A stretch of DNA of 64,000 nt from JADCRZ01 sp037718865 (GTDB lineage: Bacteria; Bacteroidota; Bacteroidia; Chitinophagales; Chitinophagaceae), in contig JBBJMP010000002.1 in assembly GCA_037718865.1 (NCBI GenBank), positions 310,001 to 374,000 of the forward strand. Direction: 5' to 3'. Below, piece after piece: positions 54,472-63,405 of this stretch (within the stretch, counting starts at the first letter, position 1; each line of letters begins with the position of its first letter). The position numbers were made by a program, and so were the translations under genes. The notes beneath the pieces are model-generated. The model did no database searches. It saw only the letters and a program-made list of their open reading frames with translations, and had not been told where the DNA came from.

Positions 54472-55248
54472 ATGCAAAATTTCTTTCTAAAAAAGTGCTT
54501 CCATAGCATCTGTTTGCTGGGCGTATCGCTGCTGCTCTATAAACCAGCATTTGCTCAGGCAAACCAACAGAAGTCATTGCGGATCCTACTTGTCACCGGA
54601 GGCTGTTGTCATAATTACACTTTTCAATCGCAGGCTTTGAAAGATGGAGTAGCAGCATTGGCAAAGGCGGAGTGGACCGTTATGAACGAAGGGGGAACTG
54701 GTACACAGGCAATGATATCCTTGTACAATAATTCCGACTGGGCCAAAGGTTACGATGTAGTTATACATAATGAATGCTTTGCTGACACAAAAACACCTGA
54801 ATATATACAGAAAATCACCAAGGCACATTATGCCGGAGTTCCTGCTGTTGTCATTCATTGTGCCATGCATACTTACCGTGGAACCGATATCAATGATTGG
54901 CGTGAGTTCCTGGGGGTTACCTCCAGGCGGCATGACCATCAGTCCCATTATGCGGTAACCAAAGTTGATAAAGCGCATGCCGCCCTCGCATCCATGCCGG
55001 ATGACTGGGTATCACCAATGGATGAACTATATATCATCGAGAAGACCTGGCCCAACACCCGCGTCCTGGCCACTTCCGTCAGTGAAAAAGATGGTAAAAC
55101 TTATCCCGTTATCTGGACAAATCAATATGGGAAAGCACGGATCTTTGGCACGACATACGGCCACTCCGATGCCACCTTCCGGGATAAGGTATATATTAAA
55201 ATGATTTCGAGTGGAGTATTATGGGCTGCCGGGCGTTTGAAAAATTAA
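54472..55248 (+). CDS. ThuA-domain protein, secreted
   Basis: This 258-residue protein has a signal peptide (SICLLGVSLLLYKPAFAQA) and a ThuA-like flavodoxin/amidotransferase-type fold: LRILLVTGGCCHNYTFQS, GYDVVIHNECFAD, VPAVVIHCAMHTYRG, and HSDATFRDKVY near the end. ThuA proteins are linked to trehalose or other sugar utilisation, but their activity is unclear. The protein is complete. The nearby xylanase is consistent with a carbohydrate role. Confidence 0.87.
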   Translation: MQNFFLKKCFHSICLLGVSLLLYKPAFAQANQQKSLRILLVTGGCCHNYTFQSQALKDGVAALAKAEWTVMNEGGTGTQAMISLYNNSDWAKGYDVVIHNECFADTKTPEYIQKITKAHYAGVPAVVIHCAMHTYRGTDINDWREFLGVTSRRHDHQSHYAVTKVDKAHAALASMPDDWVSPMDELYIIEKTWPNTRVLATSVSEKDGKTYPVIWTNQYGKARIFGTTYGHSDATFRDKVYIKMISSGVLWAAGRLKN

Positions 55249-55310
55249 TGAATTACCGGGCCATAAACTTAGCGCATTAAACACAGCATTTCCGGTTGAT
55301 CACAAAGAAC

Positions 55311-56402
55311 TTAGTTCTTCAAAGCCTTCAAAAAATCATAATAAACCGGTTTCTTCTGATAGTTATCATCGAACAGCAGCGGCCAGTCTTTCCGTTTGTA
55401 GTTTGAACGTATCCAACTGTCCGCATCCCCAACGTTCCAGGTCGTAATTCCGTATTGCTGAGGCTTTGGCACAAGCATCTTGTATTGCTGCACTACAAAA
55501 GCAAATAAATCACCCTGAGCCTTCTGTATAGAATCGCTGTAAATTATAGCAGGATCGGATTTAGGGTTTACACTGATATCCAGTTCAGATATGTGTATCT
55601 TCAAACCGGTTCCGGCAAGCTGTGTAAAAGCGTTGATGATGCCGGAGCGGGATGTGTTGATGTTAATATGCATCTGCAAACCAATACCGTCTATGGGTAC
55701 GCCTCTTGTCTTGAAGTCGGTCACCATGTTCTTAATCGCCAGGGTTTTTGCAGTGCTGTATTCCTGCCCGTAATCATTGTAAAACAATACAAGTGCAGGA
55801 TCTGCTTCCCTGGCATACCTGAAAGCCCGGGCAATATAATCCCTGCCTAATTTCCGGGCCCAGATAGAGCCATTGTCGCGGCTGGAGGTATCGGTATCGG
55901 GTAACCGAAGTGTACCATTATCCTGAAAGGCTTCATTTACCACATCCCAGGATGCCAGCTTTCCCTTATACCGCCCGACGACCATCTGAATGTGCTGCTT
56001 TAGCACACCCTCCCAGGCTGCAGAATCGCCGCCGAATTGTACCAGCCAGTTTGGCAAAGACTGATGCCAGACCAGCGTGTGGCCATGAAGGCGTTTGTTT
56101 TGAGATTGTGCAAAATCCACAATCACATCGGCCGCGCTGAATGTATAAGTACCTGGCTGGGGATGCAAACCGCCGAATTTCATGGCATTTTCCGGGGTAA
56201 TACTATTCATTTCGGTGGTAAGTACATTTTTATAGGCTGCATTGTTTTGCAGCAAGGTCGGACTTATTGAAGCACCGACAGGAAACGGAGCTACTCCTTT
56301 TAAAGATTCATCCTGTTTGGGTAAATCATCGCCCGGTTCTTTGCAAACCGTATTAAAAAAGATAAGAATAGTTATTATGGTAATGGTTGAACTTACGTGC
56401 AT
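55311..56402 (-). CDS. GH10 endo-1,4-beta-xylanase
   Basis: This 363-residue secreted enzyme has an N-terminal signal segment (STITIITILIFFNTVC) and a GH10 TIM barrel. The family signatures are NSITPENAMKFG, HGHTLVWHQSLPNW, the acid/base Glu in SWDVVNEAF, and the nucleophile Glu in LKIHISELDIS. The end YGITTWNVGDADSW is also typical. It cleaves the xylan backbone. It is a single-domain enzyme with no carbohydrate-binding module and no SusC/SusD pair in the window, so it is not in an obvious polysaccharide utilisation locus. Confidence 0.94.
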   Translation of the reverse strand: MHVSSTITIITILIFFNTVCKEPGDDLPKQDESLKGVAPFPVGASISPTLLQNNAAYKNVLTTEMNSITPENAMKFGGLHPQPGTYTFSAADVIVDFAQSQNKRLHGHTLVWHQSLPNWLVQFGGDSAAWEGVLKQHIQMVVGRYKGKLASWDVVNEAFQDNGTLRLPDTDTSSRDNGSIWARKLGRDYIARAFRYAREADPALVLFYNDYGQEYSTAKTLAIKNMVTDFKTRGVPIDGIGLQMHININTSRSGIINAFTQLAGTGLKIHISELDISVNPKSDPAIIYSDSIQKAQGDLFAFVVQQYKMLVPKPQQYGITTWNVGDADSWIRSNYKRKDWPLLFDDNYQKKPVYYDFLKALKN

Positions 56403-56513
56403 GAACCTAACGGTTTAAATGAATGATAAATATATGATTAACTACACTATTAACACTTCCCGCTGATTTATCCACATTAAAATATCAACTCCTTTTAAGA
56501 GGTTACTTCTGAC

Positions 56514-56521
56514 TAATTTTG
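56514..56521 (+). promoter_or_regulatory. Candidate -7 element (TAnnTTTG)
   Basis: TAATTTTG fits the Bacteroidota -7 consensus and lies 37 bases before the start of the CBM48-like gene. The -33 match (TTTT at 56493) is imperfect. Confidence 0.4.
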
Positions 56522-56557
56522 GCATTAAACAAGTAAACATTTAAACCACAATATTAT

Positions 56558-56848
56558 ATGGTACAAAAAACGTATTTTAAAACCAAGGCTTTTTGTAAAG
56601 TAAAATTCTCATTGAACATTGAAAATGCAGAGACTGTTGAAATACTGGGATTAAACAGTGATTGGGAGAATTCAATTATTATGAGTAAGAAGAAAGACGG
56701 CAGCTTTACCTGTGATGTATCTTTACCCAAAAATACTCAACATGAGTTTAAGTATAGAGTGAATGAAACGACCTGGATAAATGAACCGGAAGCTGATAGC
56801 CAAAGTCCCAATGTGTTTGGTGGCAAGAACAGCGTGATCGTCATTTAG
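56558..56848 (+). CDS. CBM48/isoamylase early-set-like protein
   Basis: This 96-residue cytosolic protein resembles a stand-alone CBM48 (glycogen-binding, isoamylase N-terminal early set) domain: VKFSLNIENAETVEILGLNS, the conserved DW in NSDWEN, and FKYRVNETTWINEPEADS. Such small proteins are common in Bacteroidota and may bind glycogen or regulate its enzymes. It is monocistronic, with its own promoter candidate. Confidence 0.82.
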   Translation: MVQKTYFKTKAFCKVKFSLNIENAETVEILGLNSDWENSIIMSKKKDGSFTCDVSLPKNTQHEFKYRVNETTWINEPEADSQSPNVFGGKNSVIVI

Positions 56849-57126
56849 ACCAGCGTTATCTATAAACACGACTACAGCATATCGGATACTGATTAACTTA
56901 AATTAATACCTCTTACAGATTTTGCTTAACCAGTGCCTGGCCGGCTATTCAGTTCGGCTTTGTTTCCATGTAATCCCATGCAGTGTTTCAAATTGATCAG
57001 CGGCTCTGTCAACAGCGTTTACTTTACAGGGAGAGATTAGCCAGCCTGACTTGTCTTATGCTACTGATAAGCATGTTGCGCTTCTTAGGTTCACATCCTT
57101 TTCAGGGATGCATTAAATGTTTAATC

Positions 57127-57921
57127 ATGGATTTACAATTAACAAACAAATCAGCCCTGGTAACAGGTTCCACTGCAGGCATTGGTTTTGCCATTGCAAA
57201 GTTATTATTGCAGGAAGGTGCCGCAGTATACGTAAATGGACGAACAACCGACAGGGTGACTCAGGCGGTTAACGAATTAAAACGCACTATACCTGAAGGA
57301 AAAGTTTCCGGAATAGCAGCCGATTTTTCTAATGCCGGTGATGTGCATACCCTCCTTTCTCAAATACCTGCTGTGGACATTCTCATCAACAACGTTGGCA
57401 TTTTTGAGCCTAAACCCTTTGTTGAAATCCCGGACGAAGACTGGATAAAATTTTTTGAGGTTAACGTATTAAGCGGCATACGCTTATCCCGCCATTACTT
57501 TCCAGGTATGATGCAGAAGAACTGGGGAAGGATCATTTTTATCTCCAGCGAATCAGCCATCCATATCCCGGAGGAAATGATCCATTATGGAATGACAAAA
57601 ACTGCACAATTAGCCGTAAGCCGTGGATTGGCTGAACTAACCAGGGGCACTCAGGTGACCGTTAATTCGGTGTTGCCCGGACCAACCCGCTCGGAAGGAG
57701 TTGGATTCTTTCTGGAAGACCTTGCCAAAAGCCAGCATATTGAAAGTGCCCAGGTGGAGACAAACTTTTTTAATACGACCAGACCAACTTCCCTTATTCA
57801 ACGTTTTGCATCCCCTGAAGAAATTGCTTATCTTGTTGCGTTTGTTGCGAGCCCGCTTTCTGCCGCAACCAACGGAGCTTCGCTTCGGGTTGATGGAGGA
57901 ATAGTAAAAACAATTGTCTGA
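57127..57921 (+). CDS. SDR family NAD(P)-dependent oxidoreductase
   Basis: This complete 264-residue short-chain dehydrogenase has the coenzyme motif ALVTGSTAGIGFAIAK, NNVG in ILINNVGIFEP, catalytic Ser in IIFISSESA, Tyr and Lys in HYGMTKTAQL, and the C-terminal LRVDGG. Substrate is unknown. The frame is open to 56983, but ATG 57127 places the Rossmann strand at the normal position. It shows what the two broken SDR remnants at 19.9 and 21.4 kb would look like when intact. Confidence 0.92.
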   Translation: MDLQLTNKSALVTGSTAGIGFAIAKLLLQEGAAVYVNGRTTDRVTQAVNELKRTIPEGKVSGIAADFSNAGDVHTLLSQIPAVDILINNVGIFEPKPFVEIPDEDWIKFFEVNVLSGIRLSRHYFPGMMQKNWGRIIFISSESAIHIPEEMIHYGMTKTAQLAVSRGLAELTRGTQVTVNSVLPGPTRSEGVGFFLEDLAKSQHIESAQVETNFFNTTRPTSLIQRFASPEEIAYLVAFVASPLSAATNGASLRVDGGIVKTIV

Positions 57922-57996
57922 CAGCTATGAAGTGGGTGGCAGCAGAATGAAGGCAACAAATCACCAGTGATCATATAACCTTTAAACCGGGATGTA

Positions 57997-58533
57997 ATGA
58001 CGTTTCCATTGTGGGCCACATTAATTTTTGCCTGTGCTGCCATCGTCGGATTGATAGGGCTGGTAAAAAGCGTTTCCAGAATGCTGGCCGTCTATAACAA
58101 TCCACACAGGGTAGAATGTTCTGCCAGGGAGCATTTGAACATTGTTACATTAAATCAACCAGGCATGTATGAGATTGCTGTAAAACGGCCTTATCTTCTT
58201 GGTCCGATTTCGGGAAGTGCTTTTTTCCGTCTGGTAGATCTCGACAACAACCTGGAAATACCTGTAGAGCAAAACCTTAACCTCTTAGGCCAGCGAAAAA
58301 ATATGTCAGGAGACAGGATTGTGCCTATCTCCCAATTTAATATCAACAAAACCGGCAGTTATCAACTACATAATAGTAACCCGGAAAAATACAAAGACAG
58401 GGACAGGTTTGTGATAACGCCACAAACCGGCCATAAAGGAATAGTCCTCGTTTTTGCAATTGTAGGTTCAGGCATACTATTCATTGGCGGTGCAGTGATG
58501 TTATTAATTTCTTTTATTCATGCCGATGGATAA
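57997..58533 (+). CDS. Membrane protein of unknown function, two spans
   Basis: This 178-residue protein has one span at each end (WATLIFACAAIVGLIGLV, and IVLVFAIVGSGILFIGGAVM) and a central beta-rich domain of about 100 residues (PGMYEIAVKRPYLLGPIS, FRLVDLDNNLEIPV). The central domain would face the periplasm or cytoplasm, depending on topology. I do not recognise the family. It converges with the spermidine-synthase-like gene. Confidence 0.65.
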   Translation: MTFPLWATLIFACAAIVGLIGLVKSVSRMLAVYNNPHRVECSAREHLNIVTLNQPGMYEIAVKRPYLLGPISGSAFFRLVDLDNNLEIPVEQNLNLLGQRKNMSGDRIVPISQFNINKTGSYQLHNSNPEKYKDRDRFVITPQTGHKGIVLVFAIVGSGILFIGGAVMLLISFIHADG

Positions 58534-58597
58534 ATTGATCTGTAAGCGTTTTTTATACTGTTTACCGGTCATAACCACTCAGTTGTGGTACTACGAG

Positions 58598-60985
58598 TCA
58601 GCTCCATCGCAGCTGCACGAATAAAGGCAGACAATATGCCAATGCGGCCATTAACATTACCCAGGCAAAACCCATCTCAACCGCCACCATTGTGGCCAGG
58701 GCTGTGCTGATAACAGAGGCGCAGCCGTTTAAACCCCAGGCCCAGGGCGTGTCTCTGTCATTTTTTGCGGAGAAATAAGAAAGTCCGGCAGGGAAAGGTA
58801 TACCCATAAGAAAGGCCAAAGGGGTGATCAGCAGCAGAACGATCAACATTTTCCCGGGCAAGCCATAATGGATGGTCTGCTGTAAAACAGGAGTAAAAAC
58901 AAATGAATACCCGCAAAGGATCAGGACAATGGATCCTGTAACCACCCATAACCGTTTCTTATCCTGCAAAAAATAAGAGGATGACCTGCTCCCCAAACCG
59001 GAAAAGATCAACAGGCAGGTAATGACAGCGGAAGCGGAGTATACGGGATTACCGAAATACAGGATCAGGCGTTGTATAAAAACCAGCTCAATAAACATGT
59101 AACCTATTGCTGTTCCTGTAAAATAAAGCAAAATGGAAGTGTTGTTCCTTCCTTTCCATCCTATTGACAGCAGGGGAAGAACAATCAAAACAAGGGACGC
59201 TAGTGAAAGCTGGATAAAAGTCATGATAACCACCAGATAACCCAATTCATAAAAGGGAAGCGAGCGGTTTCCCACCAACCCGGCCAATTGAGAAAGTTCT
59301 CTCCACTTTATATACTGTGAAAAGTATGGCTTGTTGTCTGTGGAAGGTCTGATATTAAACGCATAATCCCCATACAAACTTTCTCTTGACGGAGAAAATA
59401 TGCGGTCGGTATAGCTGAAAAATTGTTTATGGTCAAACTGGTTGTAGCGGTTCCGTTCTTCTGCGTTCAGACCGGGAAGAAAGGCAGGGTCAAACAGCAT
59501 GCCATCACAAAAAAGCCTGATCTTTTGTATTTGCTCACGAGGCAACGGCGACTTTGTCAGCACGTAGGTTATGGTCCCCCAACTTCTGATGGCCGCTATC
59601 TGGTTCCGGGGGTTTTTTATTCCTGCGTCTTCAAGAACTTCGACAAAGGTAGCGAGTATTTTCAACGGGTTACGAAAAGGGTGATCCATCCATGACGTTA
59701 CCGTTATAACACCCCCACTTTCCAGTTTACTCCACATTTCGGCAACTGCTTCCCTGGTCAGCATGAATTGTTCCTGTAAGGCAGATAATCCGGCCCCTCC
59801 TCCGAAAGCCCCTATCATGGGCAGCATGATCAGGTCGTATTTCGAAGTATCCGTCATTAAAAAACTCCGTGGCTCCCGGTGATAAACAGAAACACCGGCA
59901 TGATGATATAATGAATCCGTTTCAGCTGCCAGTTCATTTTTCATGGCAGACATAATGACCTCATTCGGTTCTACGGCAACCACCCGGCTTGCTCCCCTGT
60001 TTACAGCATAACCTACTTCTATCCCTGTGCCCGAACGTAGCACCAGCACCCTTTTCCTTTCAGACATTATGAAGGGCAGAGCCAGCGTAGTATGATCCAA
60101 TACATGGGAAGTGCCGGGTTCATCAAGCCCTGTTATTGCACCGAACCAATCTCCGTTGATAAAGGCAGCCATCTTCACATGGGCGGTTTTTTGAGCCGTA
60201 AGACTAAGTCCCGGGGCATAACGGAGAACGGGTGATGTTACGATCTGTATAAGTCCAAAGGGACTGGTCCTCTCCCATTTTATTTGCGCCTCCGGAAGCA
60301 GCAGGGTTTTGCTGAGGTCCTTATATTGTGATAGGACCAGCGGAGAAGGTTGAACCATTCTCCAGGTGATTACGGCTACGGCTATCATAGCTGCGCCCAT
60401 ATAAAAGAACCTGTTGCGGCCTGGCAACAGCAGGATGGCGGAGAGCACCGGCAATAACGAAAGTATGGCCGGCAGTTTGGAAGGAAAAAATAGCTGTATG
60501 AGCATCAAGGCTAATAGTCCGCCTGCTCCTGAACCAAGCAGGTTAGCAAAATAAACGGTGCCAATCCGGGCAGGATTATGAATAAACACCAAGCCGATCG
60601 CTAAGGCGGCTGTAAAAAAAGGGATAAAAAACAATAGGTATGTGATCAGCAGCCTGCCAATCTGGTCATAGTCGCTGAACAACAGGTAAGAGTCAAAACG
60701 GATAGCGGGCAGTTGGGTTATACCGGTCACCAGCGACATGGCGATTCCGCTAAATATCATTAAACCTGGTACCAAGGCATCAACATGTTTCACCATCCAT
60801 TTTTGAAAGATCGCCAGAACGGAACCAGCTGCACCGAACCCGAGCAGCGCTACCGAAATGACCATATAAGCAAAATGATACCATTGCACGATGGAAAGGA
60901 TCTGCATGAGAACGAGCTGGAACGCAATGATGGCAGCGGAAAGGAAACCAATGGAGAAAAGAATGTTATATGATTTCGTCCTCAT
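58598..60985 (-). CDS. Membrane-bound spermidine synthase-like protein
   Basis: This 795-residue protein has two sets of membrane spans (residues about 10-215 and 585-790) around a cytosolic Rossmann domain of the spermidine/spermine synthase type (VLVLRSGTGIEVGYAVNRGA, VVAVEPNEVI, YDLIMLPMIGAFGGG). In known synthases the first motif is GGGDG; here it is LRSGTG, so polyamine formation is doubtful and another aminopropyl or methyl transfer is possible. It follows the PCMT gene by six bases, so the two are co-transcribed. Confidence 0.82.
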   Translation of the reverse strand: MRTKSYNILFSIGFLSAAIIAFQLVLMQILSIVQWYHFAYMVISVALLGFGAAGSVLAIFQKWMVKHVDALVPGLMIFSGIAMSLVTGITQLPAIRFDSYLLFSDYDQIGRLLITYLLFFIPFFTAALAIGLVFIHNPARIGTVYFANLLGSGAGGLLALMLIQLFFPSKLPAILSLLPVLSAILLLPGRNRFFYMGAAMIAVAVITWRMVQPSPLVLSQYKDLSKTLLLPEAQIKWERTSPFGLIQIVTSPVLRYAPGLSLTAQKTAHVKMAAFINGDWFGAITGLDEPGTSHVLDHTTLALPFIMSERKRVLVLRSGTGIEVGYAVNRGASRVVAVEPNEVIMSAMKNELAAETDSLYHHAGVSVYHREPRSFLMTDTSKYDLIMLPMIGAFGGGAGLSALQEQFMLTREAVAEMWSKLESGGVITVTSWMDHPFRNPLKILATFVEVLEDAGIKNPRNQIAAIRSWGTITYVLTKSPLPREQIQKIRLFCDGMLFDPAFLPGLNAEERNRYNQFDHKQFFSYTDRIFSPSRESLYGDYAFNIRPSTDNKPYFSQYIKWRELSQLAGLVGNRSLPFYELGYLVVIMTFIQLSLASLVLIVLPLLSIGWKGRNNTSILLYFTGTAIGYMFIELVFIQRLILYFGNPVYSASAVITCLLIFSGLGSRSSSYFLQDKKRLWVVTGSIVLILCGYSFVFTPVLQQTIHYGLPGKMLIVLLLITPLAFLMGIPFPAGLSYFSAKNDRDTPWAWGLNGCASVISTALATMVAVEMGFAWVMLMAALAYCLPLFVQLRWS

Positions 60986-60991
60986 TTGTTT

Positions 60992-61681
60992 TCACTTGCT
61001 TCTTGTAAAAGGTACGAAGGCTACCGGCAACAGGCTTTTGGTAACAGGCCTGCCTTTTTTCTTTTCTACCAGCATCAGTGTTTGTGTAAGAAAAGGCGAA
61101 CCTACCGGGATGACCATTTTTCCACCTTCCTTTAACTGCTCAATCAAGGGCGGAGGAACATATTCTGCAGCGGCAGTTACCATAATGGCATCATAAGGAC
61201 CGTATTCCTTCCAGCCGAAGTATCCGTCACCGGCTCTGGACCTGATCTTGGTTAGTCCCGCCTTTTTATAATTCTCTGCAGCAGAACCCGCCAGTTGGGG
61301 AACAATTTCAATGGTATATACTTCCCGGACGATCTCTGCCAGCACTGCAGCCTGATAGCCGGAACCTGTTCCTATTTCAAGGACCTTGAAATCCGGTTTT
61401 GGATTGATAACGGCTGTCATATAGGCCACTATGTAAGGCTGCGAGATGGTTTGTCCAAAACCTATCGGGAGCGGCCTGTCATCGTAGGCGTTTGCCACCC
61501 TTTCACCAGGTACGAATAAATGCCTTTTTACCGATCGCATCGCTTTTAATACGGCAGCATCCATGATGCCCCGCGACGCTATTTGTTCTTTAACCATGTT
61601 TTGCCTTCTTTGGGTATATATATCTTCCTGGGGAGTAAAGTAAATGATCGATAAAAGGAGAATGGTAAGCGAACTGTACAT
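60992..61681 (-). CDS. Protein-L-isoaspartate O-methyltransferase, secreted form
   Basis: This protein of about 229 residues is a PCMT: RRQNMVKEQIASRGIMDAAV, GFGQTISQPYIVAYM, SAM motif VLEIGTGSGYQAAVLAEI, and DAIMVTAAAEYVP. It methylates isoaspartyl residues of damaged proteins. ATG 61681 starts a hydrophobic segment (SSLTILLLSIIYF), suggesting export to the periplasm. The 50 residues upstream (from 61831) lack PCMT likeness. Export of a SAM-dependent enzyme is unusual. It is coupled to the membrane synthase gene. Confidence 0.88.
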   Translation of the reverse strand: MYSSLTILLLSIIYFTPQEDIYTQRRQNMVKEQIASRGIMDAAVLKAMRSVKRHLFVPGERVANAYDDRPLPIGFGQTISQPYIVAYMTAVINPKPDFKVLEIGTGSGYQAAVLAEIVREVYTIEIVPQLAGSAAENYKKAGLTKIRSRAGDGYFGWKEYGPYDAIMVTAAAEYVPPPLIEQLKEGGKMVIPVGSPFLTQTLMLVEKKKGRPVTKSLLPVAFVPFTRSK

Positions 61682-61843
61682 GATCCGGAGGCAGTTTAAG
61701 TTCTTAAAGACCTTATTAAAATTAAGGATTTTTGCCAGGTATTGCAAGATCAGATGCCGTTCATTTCCCATCTGCGAATCTGCAGCTTTCAAACCCATGG
61801 TAATGACCCGATCAATCATTATTTTTATCATTGATTAATCTGC

Positions 61844-62398
61844 ATGATCATGTATAAGGCAAAACTTTTTTTTGTACTGTTGTTAATAACGGGAACTATT
61901 TGTTTTTGCACCCTGAATGCCACTGATCCCAAAGCTAAAACGGGTATACAAAAGCTTGGCCGGGACTCTATTCCGAAACCCGTCGGATACGTTAATGACT
62001 TCGAAAACCTGTTAACTCCAATACAGGAAAAGGTTCTCGACTCCATCATCAGGGCCTATGAAAAACAAACTTCGATTGAGATTGCGGTATTGACATTTGA
62101 TACAACCCTGATAGGCAGGGAAGGCCTTGAAAAATTTGCGCTCAATGTATTGAACACCTGGGGCATCGGCAAGAAGGAAAAGAATAACGGAATACTGATG
62201 GCGATAAGTTCGGGATACCGGTTAATACGGATAGAGAACGGTTACGGCATTGAGAAAATAATGACCGATGAAGAGACGAAACAAATAATAGAAACCAATA
62301 TCCTTCCTTCCTTTAAAGAGAGAAAATATTATGAGGGGATGCTGAATGGGGTTAATACGTTAATCAGCACCTTGAACCGGAAGATGAAATTAAGATAA
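61844..62398 (+). CDS. TPM-domain (TLP18.3/MOLO-1-like) protein
   Basis: This 184-residue protein has a signal peptide (FFVLLLITGTICFCTLN) and a TPM domain: GYVNDFENLLTPIQEKVLDS, SIEIAVLTFD, LNTWGIGKKEKNNGILMAIS and RIENGYGIEKIMTDEE. Members are envelope proteins, with phosphatase or assembly roles proposed. There is no C-terminal Gly-rich tail or second span as in longer TPM proteins. It is divergent from the PCMT gene, across about 160 bases. Confidence 0.9.
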   Translation: MIMYKAKLFFVLLLITGTICFCTLNATDPKAKTGIQKLGRDSIPKPVGYVNDFENLLTPIQEKVLDSIIRAYEKQTSIEIAVLTFDTTLIGREGLEKFALNVLNTWGIGKKEKNNGILMAISSGYRLIRIENGYGIEKIMTDEETKQIIETNILPSFKERKYYEGMLNGVNTLISTLNRKMKLR

Positions 62399-62411
62399 AG
62401 ACCTGAAACGC

Positions 62412-63296
62412 TTATTTCGTTTTTCTAATCTTACCTACAGAGAGTAACGCATTTGCATACCCGACAGTTTCTGCTACCGCAGGTAAAGGATCATTTTCCC
62501 AGCCTTCGTATTCTATGCTTACCAGGTAGGGATACCGGATCTTTTGTAAGGACCGAACTATGGCGGGAAGGTCGAGCACACCCCGTCCGGCTTCAATGGT
62601 GGTGCCGTTCGGCTCTACCGAGTTAATGTCTTTAAAATGCAGGTCGTACAAACGTTCTTTACATTTTATAATAGCTTCGGCGGGGTTCACTTTTGCTCGT
62701 GCCGTATGACCCACATCAATACACAGCCCTATACGTTGATCAAAACCTCGAACCGCTTTCATCACATCATAAGGAGAAGGGAAGCGTTTATCCTCGGGTC
62801 CATGATTATGTATGGCAAGCTTAATATCAAATTCCTTAACCATCTTGTCAAGAATAGGCATTGAGTCCGGATGCGGGCTGCAGACTATGGTAGGCATGCC
62901 ACAATCTTTGGCATATTCAAAAGCTTGCCTGATATTTTTTTCATCATTCTGCATGGTGATATTGCCGCAGCTTAAAGGGATTATTCCCGCTGCTTTCAGT
63001 TTTTCCATGGCTGCCTGTCTTTCGCTTGTTGAACTGCTGAGCGCTAAATGAAAATCTTTGAGGGAGATATAGCTAAGGTTGAGCCGTTTTAGAGCCTTGA
63101 TGGTATCTTCCAGGCTCATCTTCCTGAACGTATAGGAGGCTATGCCTACTTTGAAATCCTGCGAGGCCCTTTCGTCCATCAGGTCGTCAGCATGATTTAT
63201 TAAAGAGACGGCGGAGGTTTTACTCACCAGGGAAGAACCTATGGCAGCAAGAAATCCTGTTGTGATGATTTGCCGACGGGAAAATGATCTGCTCAT
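62412..63296 (-). CDS. Sugar phosphate isomerase/epimerase (TIM barrel), Tat-exported
   Basis: This 294-residue protein starts with a twin-arginine signal (SFSRRQIITTGFLAAIG). The body is a xylose-isomerase-like AP-endonuclease-2-type barrel: IASYTFRKMSLEDTIKALKR, LAIHNHGPEDKRFPSP, GLCIDVGHTARA, LYDLHFKDIN and YPYLVSIEYEGWENDP, which hold the metal-binding His, Asp and Glu residues. Such Tat-exported proteins are frequent in Bacteroidota sugar catabolism. Substrate is unknown. The enolase-superfamily gene lies 109 bases upstream on the same strand. Confidence 0.9.
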   Translation of the reverse strand: MSRSFSRRQIITTGFLAAIGSSLVSKTSAVSLINHADDLMDERASQDFKVGIASYTFRKMSLEDTIKALKRLNLSYISLKDFHLALSSSTSERQAAMEKLKAAGIIPLSCGNITMQNDEKNIRQAFEYAKDCGMPTIVCSPHPDSMPILDKMVKEFDIKLAIHNHGPEDKRFPSPYDVMKAVRGFDQRIGLCIDVGHTARAKVNPAEAIIKCKERLYDLHFKDINSVEPNGTTIEAGRGVLDLPAIVRSLQKIRYPYLVSIEYEGWENDPLPAVAETVGYANALLSVGKIRKTK

Positions 63297-63405
63297 GATA
63301 AGAATTTACAGGGAAATTAAGAAGAATAAGCGAATGAACCTTCAGGGACATATAATTCTCTTTACTATATACAAAGGCAGTTAGCATCCGCTTCCAACCA
63401 AACAT

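Noticed and set aside
58570..58590. ACCAC/GTGGT hairpin between convergent genes
   Set aside because: A five-base stem without a T-run is too weak to call a terminator.
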